A DNA stretch of 64,000 nt from Cohnella sp. SGD-V74 (GTDB lineage Bacteria > Bacillota > Bacilli > Paenibacillales > Paenibacillaceae): contig NZ_PVYW01000020.1 of assembly GCF_003001675.1 (NCBI RefSeq), positions 117,378-181,377 of the forward strand. Direction: 5' to 3'. Both the position numbers and the translations under genes were made by a program. The notes below the pieces were generated by a model, which saw only the letters and a list, made by a program, of their open reading frames with translations, was not told the DNA's origin and searched no databases. Positions 44,572-52,243 of this stretch are shown in pieces (the stretch's first letter is position 1; each line of letters starts with the position of its first letter).

Positions 44572-44597
44572 AAAAAAAGGCCGCCCCGGCCCGGCCT
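44572..44597 (-). terminator. Rho-independent terminator after the histidine kinase
   Basis: AGGCCG/CGGCCT stem with G+C-rich loop (44578-44597), able to extend into a larger stem reaching about 44608, followed on the minus strand by TTTTTTT. It closes the response regulator-esterase-kinase operon. Confidence 0.8.
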
Positions 44598-44649
44598 GCT
44601 TGCGGCCTTGCGGGACAGCCTTGTCTTATCTTGCCTCGTCATTCGCCGG

Positions 44650-46470
44650 TTACTGCGAGCCGCCTGGCTCCGCGCGCTCCGGCACGAACAGGCTGACGGT
44701 CGTCCCCGCTCCCGGTGCCGACCGAACATGCAGCCTGCCTTCGCCGCCGGTGAACAGCCGCACGCGCTCCCATACGTTGTACAGACCGTAGCCAGACGGC
44801 GAGGGCGACGGCGGGGCGTCCAGGCTGTCGTACAGCTGCGCCACCTGTTCCTCGTTCATGCCGTTCCCGTCGTCGGACACCCGGATCACGAACCCGCCGC
44901 CGTCAACGATCGGCTCCGCCTCCACCCGAATGCTGCCGTAATGCCCTTCGACGCCCTGAATGCCGTGCAGAATCGCGTTCTCGATCAGCGGCTGAATCGA
45001 CAGCTTGGGAATAAGCCGGGCGGACAGAGTCTCCGGACACTCCACCGCGTAATCGAAGTTATGGAACCGCTGCTTCTGGATTTCCAGATAGGCACGCGCC
45101 AGATTCATCTCGTCCTCCAGCGTCACGATGTCCTTGCCCTTGTTCAAGGTCAGCCGAAAATACTGCGCCAGCATGTTCAGCATCCGGCTGATGTCGTGCG
45201 CGCCCTTGGTCAGCGCCATCCAATTGATCGTATCGAGCGCGTTGTATAGAAAATGCGGATTGATCTGCGCCTGCAAAGCCCGAAATCTCGCTTCCTTCTC
45301 CTGCTCCTTGACGCGGTAATTGTCTTCGATCAGATGCTGGAACGTCGACAGCATGTGCGCCACGCTCTTCTCCAGCCGAATGACGACGCCGCTGTGATGG
45401 GGAATTCCTTCTTCGATCATGGCGGCGCCGCGCTCCCGCAATTGCTCGGTAATATGGCGGACGCGATTGATCGTGCCGCGGGTGACATGCACAAACACGA
45501 GAAAAGCGCCGAGAATAAACAGCAGCGCCAGCGACAACGTCAAAATAAGCGAAAATCCGAAATTGAAATCGTTGTTCATATGGTTGATCTGACGGGCCGG
45601 CAGCAAGGACACCACGCTCCACCCGCCTGCGCCCAGCGCGGCGTGAATCATGAAATAGGGCTGCCCGTTCATCGCGAACTTCTCGATACCGGACGGCCGA
45701 TTGCTAGGCACGCCGACGGCTTCCGGCACGGGAAGCTTGCTGCCGATCTTGTCCGGCTGCCCGTGGGAGACGATGACGCCGTCTCGATCGACGACGTACA
45801 TGTTCCGATTGGAGACGTCCAGCTCGGCGTCGTTCAGAATAGCGGCCAGATTGGCTTCCGGCATGTCCAGCATCAGAATGCCGATCACGCGGGCATATTC
45901 GTTCGGGTCCCGAATCATCCGGGCGGACGAGAAGACCCGGACCTCGCCGGGCGAACTGATGTAATTCTCGACATGCGTCGGTATCCACTCCACTGCGCCG
46001 TTGCGTCCGATCACCGCGTCGTACCACGGCATCTCCCGCGCAAGGTCGAGGCTGAAGAAGTTGACGTGCTCGCCCGCGTACATTTTGTCGGCGTTGACGT
46101 ACAGCTTGATTTTCAGAATGTCGCTGCCTTGGAGACTGCGGATCAGATTGCCCAGCTTCTTCTCCTCTTCCACTTGACTGAACCGGGTGCCGACCAGCGG
46201 ATCGAGGGCGAGAATGTCGTACAGATCGGAGTTGAGAATGAGCGCATCGGAAATATCGCCTACCTTGGACAGCCGGTAATCCAGATTGATTTTCACCTGT
46301 TGGACCGATTTCAGCATCGACTCCGTGACCTGGCGCTCCAAAATATCGGCCGATTTCTCGAAATAGTAATACAGCATGACGCCGGCCGGCAGCAGCACGA
46401 CCAACAGATAGAGCAGCAGCATCTTCCGGTAAGTGAGCCACAACAGCTGTAATTTACGCCAAATCCCCAT
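44650..46470 (-). CDS. YesM-type sensor histidine kinase
   Basis: A 606-aa kinase: transmembrane helix at about 17-37, extracellular Cache-like sensor (about 38-300), second helix near 310-330, HAMP, then the His_kinase domain with FRALQAQINPHFLYNALDTINWMA (phosphorylated His) and a HATPase domain (LSIQPLIENAILHG; VSDDGNGM; GYGLYNVWERVRL). It senses an extracellular signal, probably the sugar or its binding protein, and phosphorylates the YesN-type regulator encoded two genes upstream. It follows the esterase by 54 nt. Confidence 0.92.
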   Translation of the reverse strand: MGIWRKLQLLWLTYRKMLLLYLLVVLLPAGVMLYYYFEKSADILERQVTESMLKSVQQVKINLDYRLSKVGDISDALILNSDLYDILALDPLVGTRFSQVEEEKKLGNLIRSLQGSDILKIKLYVNADKMYAGEHVNFFSLDLAREMPWYDAVIGRNGAVEWIPTHVENYISSPGEVRVFSSARMIRDPNEYARVIGILMLDMPEANLAAILNDAELDVSNRNMYVVDRDGVIVSHGQPDKIGSKLPVPEAVGVPSNRPSGIEKFAMNGQPYFMIHAALGAGGWSVVSLLPARQINHMNNDFNFGFSLILTLSLALLFILGAFLVFVHVTRGTINRVRHITEQLRERGAAMIEEGIPHHSGVVIRLEKSVAHMLSTFQHLIEDNYRVKEQEKEARFRALQAQINPHFLYNALDTINWMALTKGAHDISRMLNMLAQYFRLTLNKGKDIVTLEDEMNLARAYLEIQKQRFHNFDYAVECPETLSARLIPKLSIQPLIENAILHGIQGVEGHYGSIRVEAEPIVDGGGFVIRVSDDGNGMNEEQVAQLYDSLDAPPSPSPSGYGLYNVWERVRLFTGGEGRLHVRSAPGAGTTVSLFVPERAEPGGSQ

Positions 46471-46524
46471 TGCTCCGTTTACCTCCCGCCGTGAAGCCGT
46501 CTCTATCCTGTCGCAGCATCCGGG

Positions 46525-47151
46525 TCAAATCGCGCCCAGGAACGAAATGGCCGTATCGGCGATGCGCCGGAAACCCGCCTCGTTAGGGTGGAGTCGGTCG
46601 CTCGTGAAGGCATCCAGCGTCAGCTTGTTGAAGCCGCTGACCGTGTATAGATCCAGCACCGGCAAAGCGTACGCCTGTCCGACCCGAAGCGCGGCGGCCG
46701 CATAATCGGCCAGCAGGCAGCCGACTTCGTTGCGCCTCTCGCAATCGTATCCGTCCTTGTCCCGCTGCAGCGGCGTCCACAGATTAATCCGGCTGAGCGG
46801 ATAACGGCTCTGCAGCTGCTCTACCAGCGTCTGATAGGCGCCGAAAAAAGTGCGATCGTCGAAAACGCCGCCCGCCGGCCGCAGCTCTCCAAGCGGCATA
46901 CTCAGCCGATAATCGTTCGTTCCAACGAATATTGTAATGCAGTCGTACGGCTCTTCGAGACGGCCGCCCATATGAACGGTCGCCCCCTCGTCCCGGTCGC
47001 TGCCTGCGGTCAGCGGGCAGCCTCCGCGCCCGAAGTTGTCCGCCCGGGCGAAGCCGAGCGCCTGCTGCACGAGCGGTTGATACCCGCCGGCCGCCGTGAT
47101 GCTGTCCCCCAGCGTCGCCCAGCCGGCGCCGCGCCACCTGTTCCCGTTCAT
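46525..47151 (-). CDS. SGNH/GDSL-family esterase
   Basis: A 208-aa hydrolase: block I ATLGDSITAAGGY (Ser17 nucleophile), block III GTNDYR, and block V DRLHPNEAGFRR with the catalytic Asp and His. No signal peptide. It may remove acetyl groups from imported oligosaccharides such as acetylated mannans. Its ATG overlaps the stop of the response regulator (ATGA), placing an enzyme inside a two-component operon. Confidence 0.88.
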   Translation of the reverse strand: MNGNRWRGAGWATLGDSITAAGGYQPLVQQALGFARADNFGRGGCPLTAGSDRDEGATVHMGGRLEEPYDCITIFVGTNDYRLSMPLGELRPAGGVFDDRTFFGAYQTLVEQLQSRYPLSRINLWTPLQRDKDGYDCERRNEVGCLLADYAAAALRVGQAYALPVLDLYTVSGFNKLTLDAFTSDRLHPNEAGFRRIADTAISFLGAI

Positions 47152-48788
47152 CCGTCCGTCCTCCTGTGAATGTCCCGATAGTCGCTCGGGTTCATGCCCG
47201 TATATTTGCGGAACTGCTTGGTGAAATAGCTGGGCTCGGCATAGCCGATCGCCGTGCAGATTTCCGCCAGCTTGCGGTCCGTGCCGTTCAACAGTTTCTT
47301 GGCTTGCTCCATTCTAACCCTTGTTATATATTCGTTGATCGTCTCACCGGTCTCCTGCTTGAACAACAGGCAAATATACGTCTTGGCCAGATACACCTGC
47401 GAGGCAATGTCAGCGATCGTCAAGTTTTCGGAGTAGCGCTCCTGAATGATGCGCATGATCTCCGTAATGACCTCCGGGATTCTCCTGTCCTCCCGATGCT
47501 CGATCCGTTCACATACTTGCGTTAAATACACTTTCAGATGATGGCTCATATCGTCCAGCGTCTCCAGCTTCATCAGCTGCGCCCAGGCTTCGGACTCCCG
47601 TTCGCCCAGATCGCCCGCGCGAATGCCGGACTCGGACAGAAACTGCGAGGCGACGAGCAGCACCTGCAGCCCTATCCGCTGACAATCGATATAGCCGATG
47701 CCCGAGCTTTCGCGCAATTCTTCGAACAGCGCGTCCAGCCGCAGCGACACCTGAACGGCGTCTCCCGACTTGAGCGCGGAGGACAGCGAGGTCATTCGCT
47801 CGTTGACGGCGCGGTAATCGACGTCCTTGCGCGCCGCCATCGCGTCGAAGGTGACGACCTGGTTTCTGCCGAGAAACAGCTTGCGCTCGATCGCCCCCGA
47901 CGCCATCTGGTAGCTGTCGGCCAATCGTCCCAGATGCTCGACTGTGCCGCCGATGCCGATCGTCAGGCTGATGCCGCCGATCATCCGATTCAGAAACCCG
48001 TTCAGACTGGCCATCAATTCGCTCACCAGAGGAAAAATAATCTCCTCCCCTTCATTCTCCGGCAGCTCCACGATCAGCACGTATTCCCCCCGCTGATGCT
48101 CGAACGCGCTGCCGGAAGCGCGCGCCTCCACGACTTCCCGGCATATATTTTGAATGGCAAAGGAAATCAGCTGCGTATTCTGCTCGGGCATCTTCTCGAA
48201 CACGGTTCGCGGGTTGTCGATGCCGATGATGATGACGCAATAAGGCGCCTGGTAGGGCAGCCGCAAGTCGAGGAAATCGATGCGCTTCTCCGTCGAGGCG
48301 CGGTCCATGTTGCCGTCCTTGATCAGCTGGATGAAGAACTTCTCCCGCAGCAGCGGAATGCTCTCGTTCAGCTTGGCGGACAGCCGCTGCAGCATATCCT
48401 TGCGGTTCTCCTCCCGCTTGGACATCGCCATGATTTTATCGATGACCGCGGTCAGTTCTTGCAGATTAACGGGCTTCAGAATGTAATCCACCGCATCCAT
48501 CTTCATCGCGGATTTCAAATATTCGATATCGTCGTACCCGCTGATAAACACGATTTTCGTATCGGGATGGCGTTCCTTCAACCGTTTCACCATCTCGATC
48601 CCGTCCATGCCCGGCATCTTCACGTCGGTCAGCACAATGTCCGGCCGGACCCGGTCGGCCAGCTCCAGCCCCTTGCTGCCGTTCTCGGCCTCCCCGGCGA
48701 CTTCGATGCCGTAATCGAACCAATGGATGCAGATTTTCAGACCGTTGCGCGTCGAATACTCGTCATCCACGATGATCAGCTTGTACAT
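47148..48788 (-). CDS. YesN-type response regulator with AraC output domain
   Basis: A 546-aa regulator: receiver domain 1-125 (KLIIVDDEYSTRNGLK; phospho-acceptor in DIVLTDVKMPGMDG; Lys in DYILKPVN), a central GGDEF-like-derived linker, and a C-terminal AraC domain (VYLAKTYICLLFKQETGETINEYI; AIGYAEPSYFTKQFRKYTGMNPSDYRDIH). GGGGAGG precedes the ATG at 48788 by 6 nt. With the YesM-type kinase it should activate the downstream GH130 transport operon. Confidence 0.93.
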   Translation of the reverse strand: MYKLIIVDDEYSTRNGLKICIHWFDYGIEVAGEAENGSKGLELADRVRPDIVLTDVKMPGMDGIEMVKRLKERHPDTKIVFISGYDDIEYLKSAMKMDAVDYILKPVNLQELTAVIDKIMAMSKREENRKDMLQRLSAKLNESIPLLREKFFIQLIKDGNMDRASTEKRIDFLDLRLPYQAPYCVIIIGIDNPRTVFEKMPEQNTQLISFAIQNICREVVEARASGSAFEHQRGEYVLIVELPENEGEEIIFPLVSELMASLNGFLNRMIGGISLTIGIGGTVEHLGRLADSYQMASGAIERKLFLGRNQVVTFDAMAARKDVDYRAVNERMTSLSSALKSGDAVQVSLRLDALFEELRESSGIGYIDCQRIGLQVLLVASQFLSESGIRAGDLGERESEAWAQLMKLETLDDMSHHLKVYLTQVCERIEHREDRRIPEVITEIMRIIQERYSENLTIADIASQVYLAKTYICLLFKQETGETINEYITRVRMEQAKKLLNGTDRKLAEICTAIGYAEPSYFTKQFRKYTGMNPSDYRDIHRRTDG

Positions 48789-48845
48789 AAGCTTCCTCCC
48801 CGATGAAAATGCCATTGTGCGAATAGGCCGCGGCCTGATTATTCT

Positions 48846-48851
48846 ATTATA
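48846..48851 (-). promoter_or_regulatory. Candidate -10 box upstream of the two-component operon
   Basis: A perfect TATAAT on the minus strand lies about 58 nt before the response regulator ATG. No good -35 is seen at 16-18 nt, so the promoter may need an activator. Confidence 0.4.
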
Positions 48852-48990
48852 AGCGGTTTATCGTCTCTCTTCGCTAAGACAAGCTTATGGAAAGATGGTC
48901 GAATCTTCAATAGATTCAGGGGAAAGGAGCGGCGCCGGAGCGGTTGTCGTACAGGGGACTCCAAGAGGGGAGATCGGATTGCGGGCGTTC

Positions 48991-49026
48991 ACAAAAGCAG
49001 CGGCCGTATAGAACGGCTCGCTGCTT
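48991..49026 (-). terminator. Terminator after chimera 2
   Basis: AAGCAGCG (48995-49002) pairs with CGCTGCTT (49019-49026), with an inner CCGT/ACGG stem, followed on the minus strand by TTTTGT. It lies 14 nt after the chimera stop. Confidence 0.75.
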
Positions 49027-49039
49027 AGGAATACAACGC

Positions 49040-51034
49040 TTATTGTAGCAGAGCATCCAGTACGTCGTCTACTTTCATGTCGGAGGCGATTGCGCCGGAG
49101 GTCATCCAATGCCCCATATCTACTTCGTGGATATTTCCATTCTTCACTGCCGGAAGTTCCTTCCACAGCGGGCTGTCGTAAATCTCCTTCAACTTCTGTT
49201 TGGAGTCATCGGATTCATAGACAGTGATGAATAAATGGTCGGCATCGATATCGGGAATAAGCTCCATGGAAAACTCCGAGACGGGATTCTCGCTTTGAAC
49301 GAGTTTCTTGACGATTCCCGCAGGATTAAGTCCAAGCTCCGTATAGAAAACAGTGCCGACATAATCCGTCAGGTTCCCGTACAGGGTCAGATTTTTATCC
49401 TGAATTCGAATAAACGCGACCGTTTCTTCTCCCAAGGCGGCATGCAGCTTCACTCGACCGTCGGCTACCTTTTCTTCGTATTGTTTAATGAATTGCTCCG
49501 CCTGCGCCTGTCGACCCGTAAGCTCTCCTACCAACCGTAAAGCGGACCGCCAGTCTCTCCATTCTCCATCATCAAGAACATAAGTTGGCGCTATCTTGGA
49601 GAAGCTGTCATACTTCCCCTCTGCGATATGGGGAAACGCCAGTATAATCAAATCGGGCTCTGTTGTCATCAACGCCTCGAAGTTCATATTGAACGGATCG
49701 ACAACGGTGGTGCTGCTCATTCTGGATTGCAAGTAATGCCGGTCATAGAGCCCCGACAAAGAATCGACGACCGAGTCCGTTCCCAGCGCCAATAAATAAT
49801 CCTCCATCCAGAAGCCCGCTATTCTTTCAGGTTGAATAGGAACTTCAATCTCTCCGAAAGAGTGCCGAAAGCGCTTGGTCGAAGCCGGAGACTCCTGACT
49901 TGCCTGCTCATGTTCGGTTACTGCGCTGCTGTTGACCGCGCTCGGCGTTTGGTTATTTCCGCCATTCCCCCCGCTTGCTCCGCCGGTGCCGGAACAAGCG
50001 CTTAGCAATAACGCCATGCCAAGTAAAAAGGCGGTTGCCCTGAAGCCTCTGTTACTATTCATTTCAATATCCCCGTCTCCTTGAAATTTAACTAGGTTGT
50101 CTAGTTCTTTCTCATTGTAGGAGAGGTGAGAATCGTTATCCATATCCAAAGCCTGCATGCGTGCTCTCTCTATTTTCCGAAATTCACTGGGCGTCGTTTT
50201 ATAATGCCGCTTAAACATCCGATTCAAATTCAATTCATCGATCAGTCCGCATCCCAACGCAATCTCTTTCACGGTTGCATTCGTATGCAACAGATGGCGC
50301 CGGGCTACTTCAAGTCTTTTGAGCGTTAAATAGGCCTGCAAGCTTTTCCCTTCATTTTTCTTGAACAGCCGTGTCAATTGCCCACCGCTGATCCCGAACA
50401 TATCGGCTATATCCTGAAACAGGATCGGACTCATGTAATGTTCGTCCAAATATCGTTTGGCCGAGACGACCGGGTCCGGTTGAAGGAATCTGGCTTCTTT
50501 GCGTTCAAGGTCTCTATAGATTTCATGCATCGACTGATAAAACAAACTTGTGGTATGAAAATGATTCATCGCCGTTGCACGACTCCAGCTGTCCAGCATC
50601 CGCTGAAACACATCCATAAACCAAACCGGAGTGCTTGGCGAAAATCCGTATAGTTGAACGAAGGGATTCATCTGCTCCAGCAAGCGCTGCAGGTCTCTTC
50701 TGAAAAACGGCGGCGCCTCCGCTTTGTAGAGCACCATAAAGCTTCCCAGCGTCTCACTCTCAGGAGAGATGCTTAACGTCGTTCCCTTCCCGCCATGGAA
50801 GACGCCGAACCGTTCCATCCCAAAGAGCGTTTGGTTCAGTTGAACGTTGGCCGATCCGCCATAGGCATAAACCAGCATGCTGCTGGGCATTCGATAGTTT
50901 TGCAACGGCTGTCCCGGTCGAATAAATTGATGACGCACATCCATCAATGAAATGGAGGCGCGTGTCCAAATACGGGCCATTGTGTCGATCATTTCCGGCG
51001 TAAATACTTGTATACATTCAGCATCTTCTCGCAT
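49040..51034 (-). CDS. AraC regulator fused in frame to a siderophore-binding lipoprotein (chimera 2)
   Basis: A 664-aa open frame. The N-terminal sensor region (1-180) is almost identical to chimera 3 over its first ~130 residues. The AraC domain (about 190-295) includes FGISGGQLTRLFKKNEGKSLQAYL and GCGLIDELNLNRMFKRHYKTTPSEFRK. The linker (MDNDSHLSYNE) leads to a second Met at 325, a lipoprotein signal (FLLGMALLLSAC), a Gly/Asn-rich tether and a FeuA-like binding domain (RFRHSFGEIEVPIQPERIAGFWMEDYLLALG). ATG 51034 has GAGGGAG 9 nt upstream. Internal AAGGAGA before Met325 and an internal promoter suggest a second product. No permease genes adjoin, so it must share membrane components encoded elsewhere. 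Confidence 0.87.
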   Translation of the reverse strand: MREDAECIQVFTPEMIDTMARIWTRASISLMDVRHQFIRPGQPLQNYRMPSSMLVYAYGGSANVQLNQTLFGMERFGVFHGGKGTTLSISPESETLGSFMVLYKAEAPPFFRRDLQRLLEQMNPFVQLYGFSPSTPVWFMDVFQRMLDSWSRATAMNHFHTTSLFYQSMHEIYRDLERKEARFLQPDPVVSAKRYLDEHYMSPILFQDIADMFGISGGQLTRLFKKNEGKSLQAYLTLKRLEVARRHLLHTNATVKEIALGCGLIDELNLNRMFKRHYKTTPSEFRKIERARMQALDMDNDSHLSYNEKELDNLVKFQGDGDIEMNSNRGFRATAFLLGMALLLSACSGTGGASGGNGGNNQTPSAVNSSAVTEHEQASQESPASTKRFRHSFGEIEVPIQPERIAGFWMEDYLLALGTDSVVDSLSGLYDRHYLQSRMSSTTVVDPFNMNFEALMTTEPDLIILAFPHIAEGKYDSFSKIAPTYVLDDGEWRDWRSALRLVGELTGRQAQAEQFIKQYEEKVADGRVKLHAALGEETVAFIRIQDKNLTLYGNLTDYVGTVFYTELGLNPAGIVKKLVQSENPVSEFSMELIPDIDADHLFITVYESDDSKQKLKEIYDSPLWKELPAVKNGNIHEVDMGHWMTSGAIASDMKVDDVLDALLQ
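50114..50142 (-). promoter_or_regulatory. Internal promoter with Fur-like box inside chimera 2
   Basis: TGGATA (50137-50142), 17-nt spacer and TACAAT (50114-50119) on the minus strand, overlapped by a Fur-like 7-1-7 site at 50127-50141 (GGATAAC-G-ATTCTCA, 11 of 14 consensus positions). The internal ATG (50062) is 52 nt beyond the -10, the same distance as in chimeras 1 and 3. Confidence 0.65.
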
Positions 51035-51103
51035 AGGTCCGCACTCCCTCGTCAAGCTTGTTACTCTGTATCGTAATTTAATTGAGTATGATTATCAATA
51101 TCA
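50670..51103 (-). repeat. Near-identical duplicated block, copy in chimera 2
   Basis: This block of about 434 bp covers the promoter, Fur-like box, leader and first ~120 codons of chimera 2. It matches 53862-54295 at a constant offset of 3192 nt with only scattered substitutions, and identity ends sharply upstream at 51103. Beyond about codon 125 the two genes fall to ordinary paralogue similarity. Confidence 0.85.
51070..51099 (-). promoter_or_regulatory. Promoter with Fur-like box upstream of chimera 2
   Basis: TTGATA (51093-51098), 17-nt spacer and TACGAT (51070-51075) on the minus strand, 36 nt before the ATG. A near-palindrome ATTGAGTATGATTATCAAT (51081-51099, two mismatched pairs) covers the -35. 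This suggests iron repression of the whole chimera as well as of the internal promoter. Confidence 0.65.
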
Positions 51104-51148
51104 TTTAAAGTGAATACCCGTTGAACGAGGGCGCGTGAATGCGAACAA

Positions 51149-51173
51149 GGCCTCTCTGAAAATAAGAGAGACC
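51149..51173 (-). terminator. Terminator-like hairpin after the ferredoxin-NADP reductase
   Basis: GGCCTCTCT pairs with AGAGAGACC around an A-rich loop, followed on the minus strand by CCTTGTT. It lies 15 nt after the reductase stop; the U-tract is weak. Confidence 0.55.
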
Positions 51174-51187
51174 CTGCTTGCAAAGCG

Positions 51188-52228
51188 TTATTCCAATGAC
51201 TTGTTTAGTTCGGCGAAAATTTCATTATGCGACGATACTTCTGCTCTCCGTTTGGCATACGGATCCAGATAAAGCTTGACGTGATTAACTGCCGTCACTG
51301 CGTCTGCGAACGCGGTAGCGATCAACCGGACCTTCGTGGGGTATCCCGCAATATCACCCGCGCAGAACACCCCCGGCAAATCCGTTTCCATTTTTTCACT
51401 TACAGGGATGGGCCACGGCCATGCCTGTTTCCCCCATTGGGTTAATTTCCCCAAGTCATTGCGCAAGCCATGATTAACAATGACAGCGTCGACCGCTATC
51501 TTATCTTCAATGCCGGTTAACGCTCCATCCTCTCCCAATCGAATAATCGAGACTGCTTCGATCGCGCTTCTGGATGCATTGGCATGTAAACTGGAGATCA
51601 CAAACGGAGTGCGAATCGCGACGGTCGACCGCTCCATCCTTCTGACACTTTGTTCGTACCCTCCGAAGCTTTGACGACGATGCACAATGGTTACCTTCGC
51701 GGCAATCGCTTCGAGTTCATTGGCCCAGTCTACCGCGGTATCCCCGCCGCCGGAAATCAGCACTCGCTTATTGCGAAATTGTTCCAAGCGCTGGACGGTG
51801 TAATAGAGATTGGAAACTTCATAACGCTCCGCGCCTTCGATTTCCAGTTTGGCTTGTCGAAATACGCCGCACCCGGCAGCTATTAAAACGGCTCTGGTCC
51901 AGTGCAACTCCCCCGTCTCGGTTTTAAGCAGCAGGGTTCCATCGCTTAAGCGTTCGCAGTCGGCTATGCGTTGCCCCAATACAACGGTTGGTGAAAACGT
52001 TAAGGCCTGATCGACCATTCTCTGAATGAATTCCTGAGCGCGAATGGGCGTCGTCCCGCCTACATCCCAAATGAATTTCTCCGAAAAGGTTTGCAGCACA
52101 CCGCCCAATTCATCCGCCGCTTCAACAATCTTGGTCTTCATTAGACGCATACCGCTGTAAAAAGCTGCATAAAGTCCCGCCGGGCCGCCGCCAATAATGG
52201 TCAAATCATAGAGCTCCCGATCCGGCAT
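51188..52228 (-). CDS. Ferredoxin/flavodoxin-NADP reductase (YumC/YcgT type)
   Basis: A 346-aa TrxB-fold flavoprotein without a redox CxxC: FAD motif IIGGGPAGLYAAFYSGMRLMKTKIVEA, LGGVLQTFSEKFIWDVGG, NADPH motif ISGGGDTAVDWANEL, and GVFCAGDIAGYPTKVRLIATAFADAVTAVNH, all features of the Bacilli FNR family. It passes electrons from NADPH to ferredoxin or flavodoxin. The ATG at 52228 has GGGGAGG 6 nt upstream and lies 15 nt after the stop of chimera 3, so it shares that transcript. Relatives act in ferric-siderophore reduction, which fits the iron-uptake setting; the specific substrate is inference. Confidence 0.9.
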   Translation of the reverse strand: MPDRELYDLTIIGGGPAGLYAAFYSGMRLMKTKIVEAADELGGVLQTFSEKFIWDVGGTTPIRAQEFIQRMVDQALTFSPTVVLGQRIADCERLSDGTLLLKTETGELHWTRAVLIAAGCGVFRQAKLEIEGAERYEVSNLYYTVQRLEQFRNKRVLISGGGDTAVDWANELEAIAAKVTIVHRRQSFGGYEQSVRRMERSTVAIRTPFVISSLHANASRSAIEAVSIIRLGEDGALTGIEDKIAVDAVIVNHGLRNDLGKLTQWGKQAWPWPIPVSEKMETDLPGVFCAGDIAGYPTKVRLIATAFADAVTAVNHVKLYLDPYAKRRAEVSSHNEIFAELNKSLE

Positions 52229-52243
52229 GTTCGACCTCCCCAA

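Noticed and set aside
51188..52228. Assignment of the flavoprotein at 51188-52228 as thioredoxin reductase
   Set aside because: It lacks the CxxC redox pair and has the C-terminal features of the ferredoxin-NADP reductase branch.
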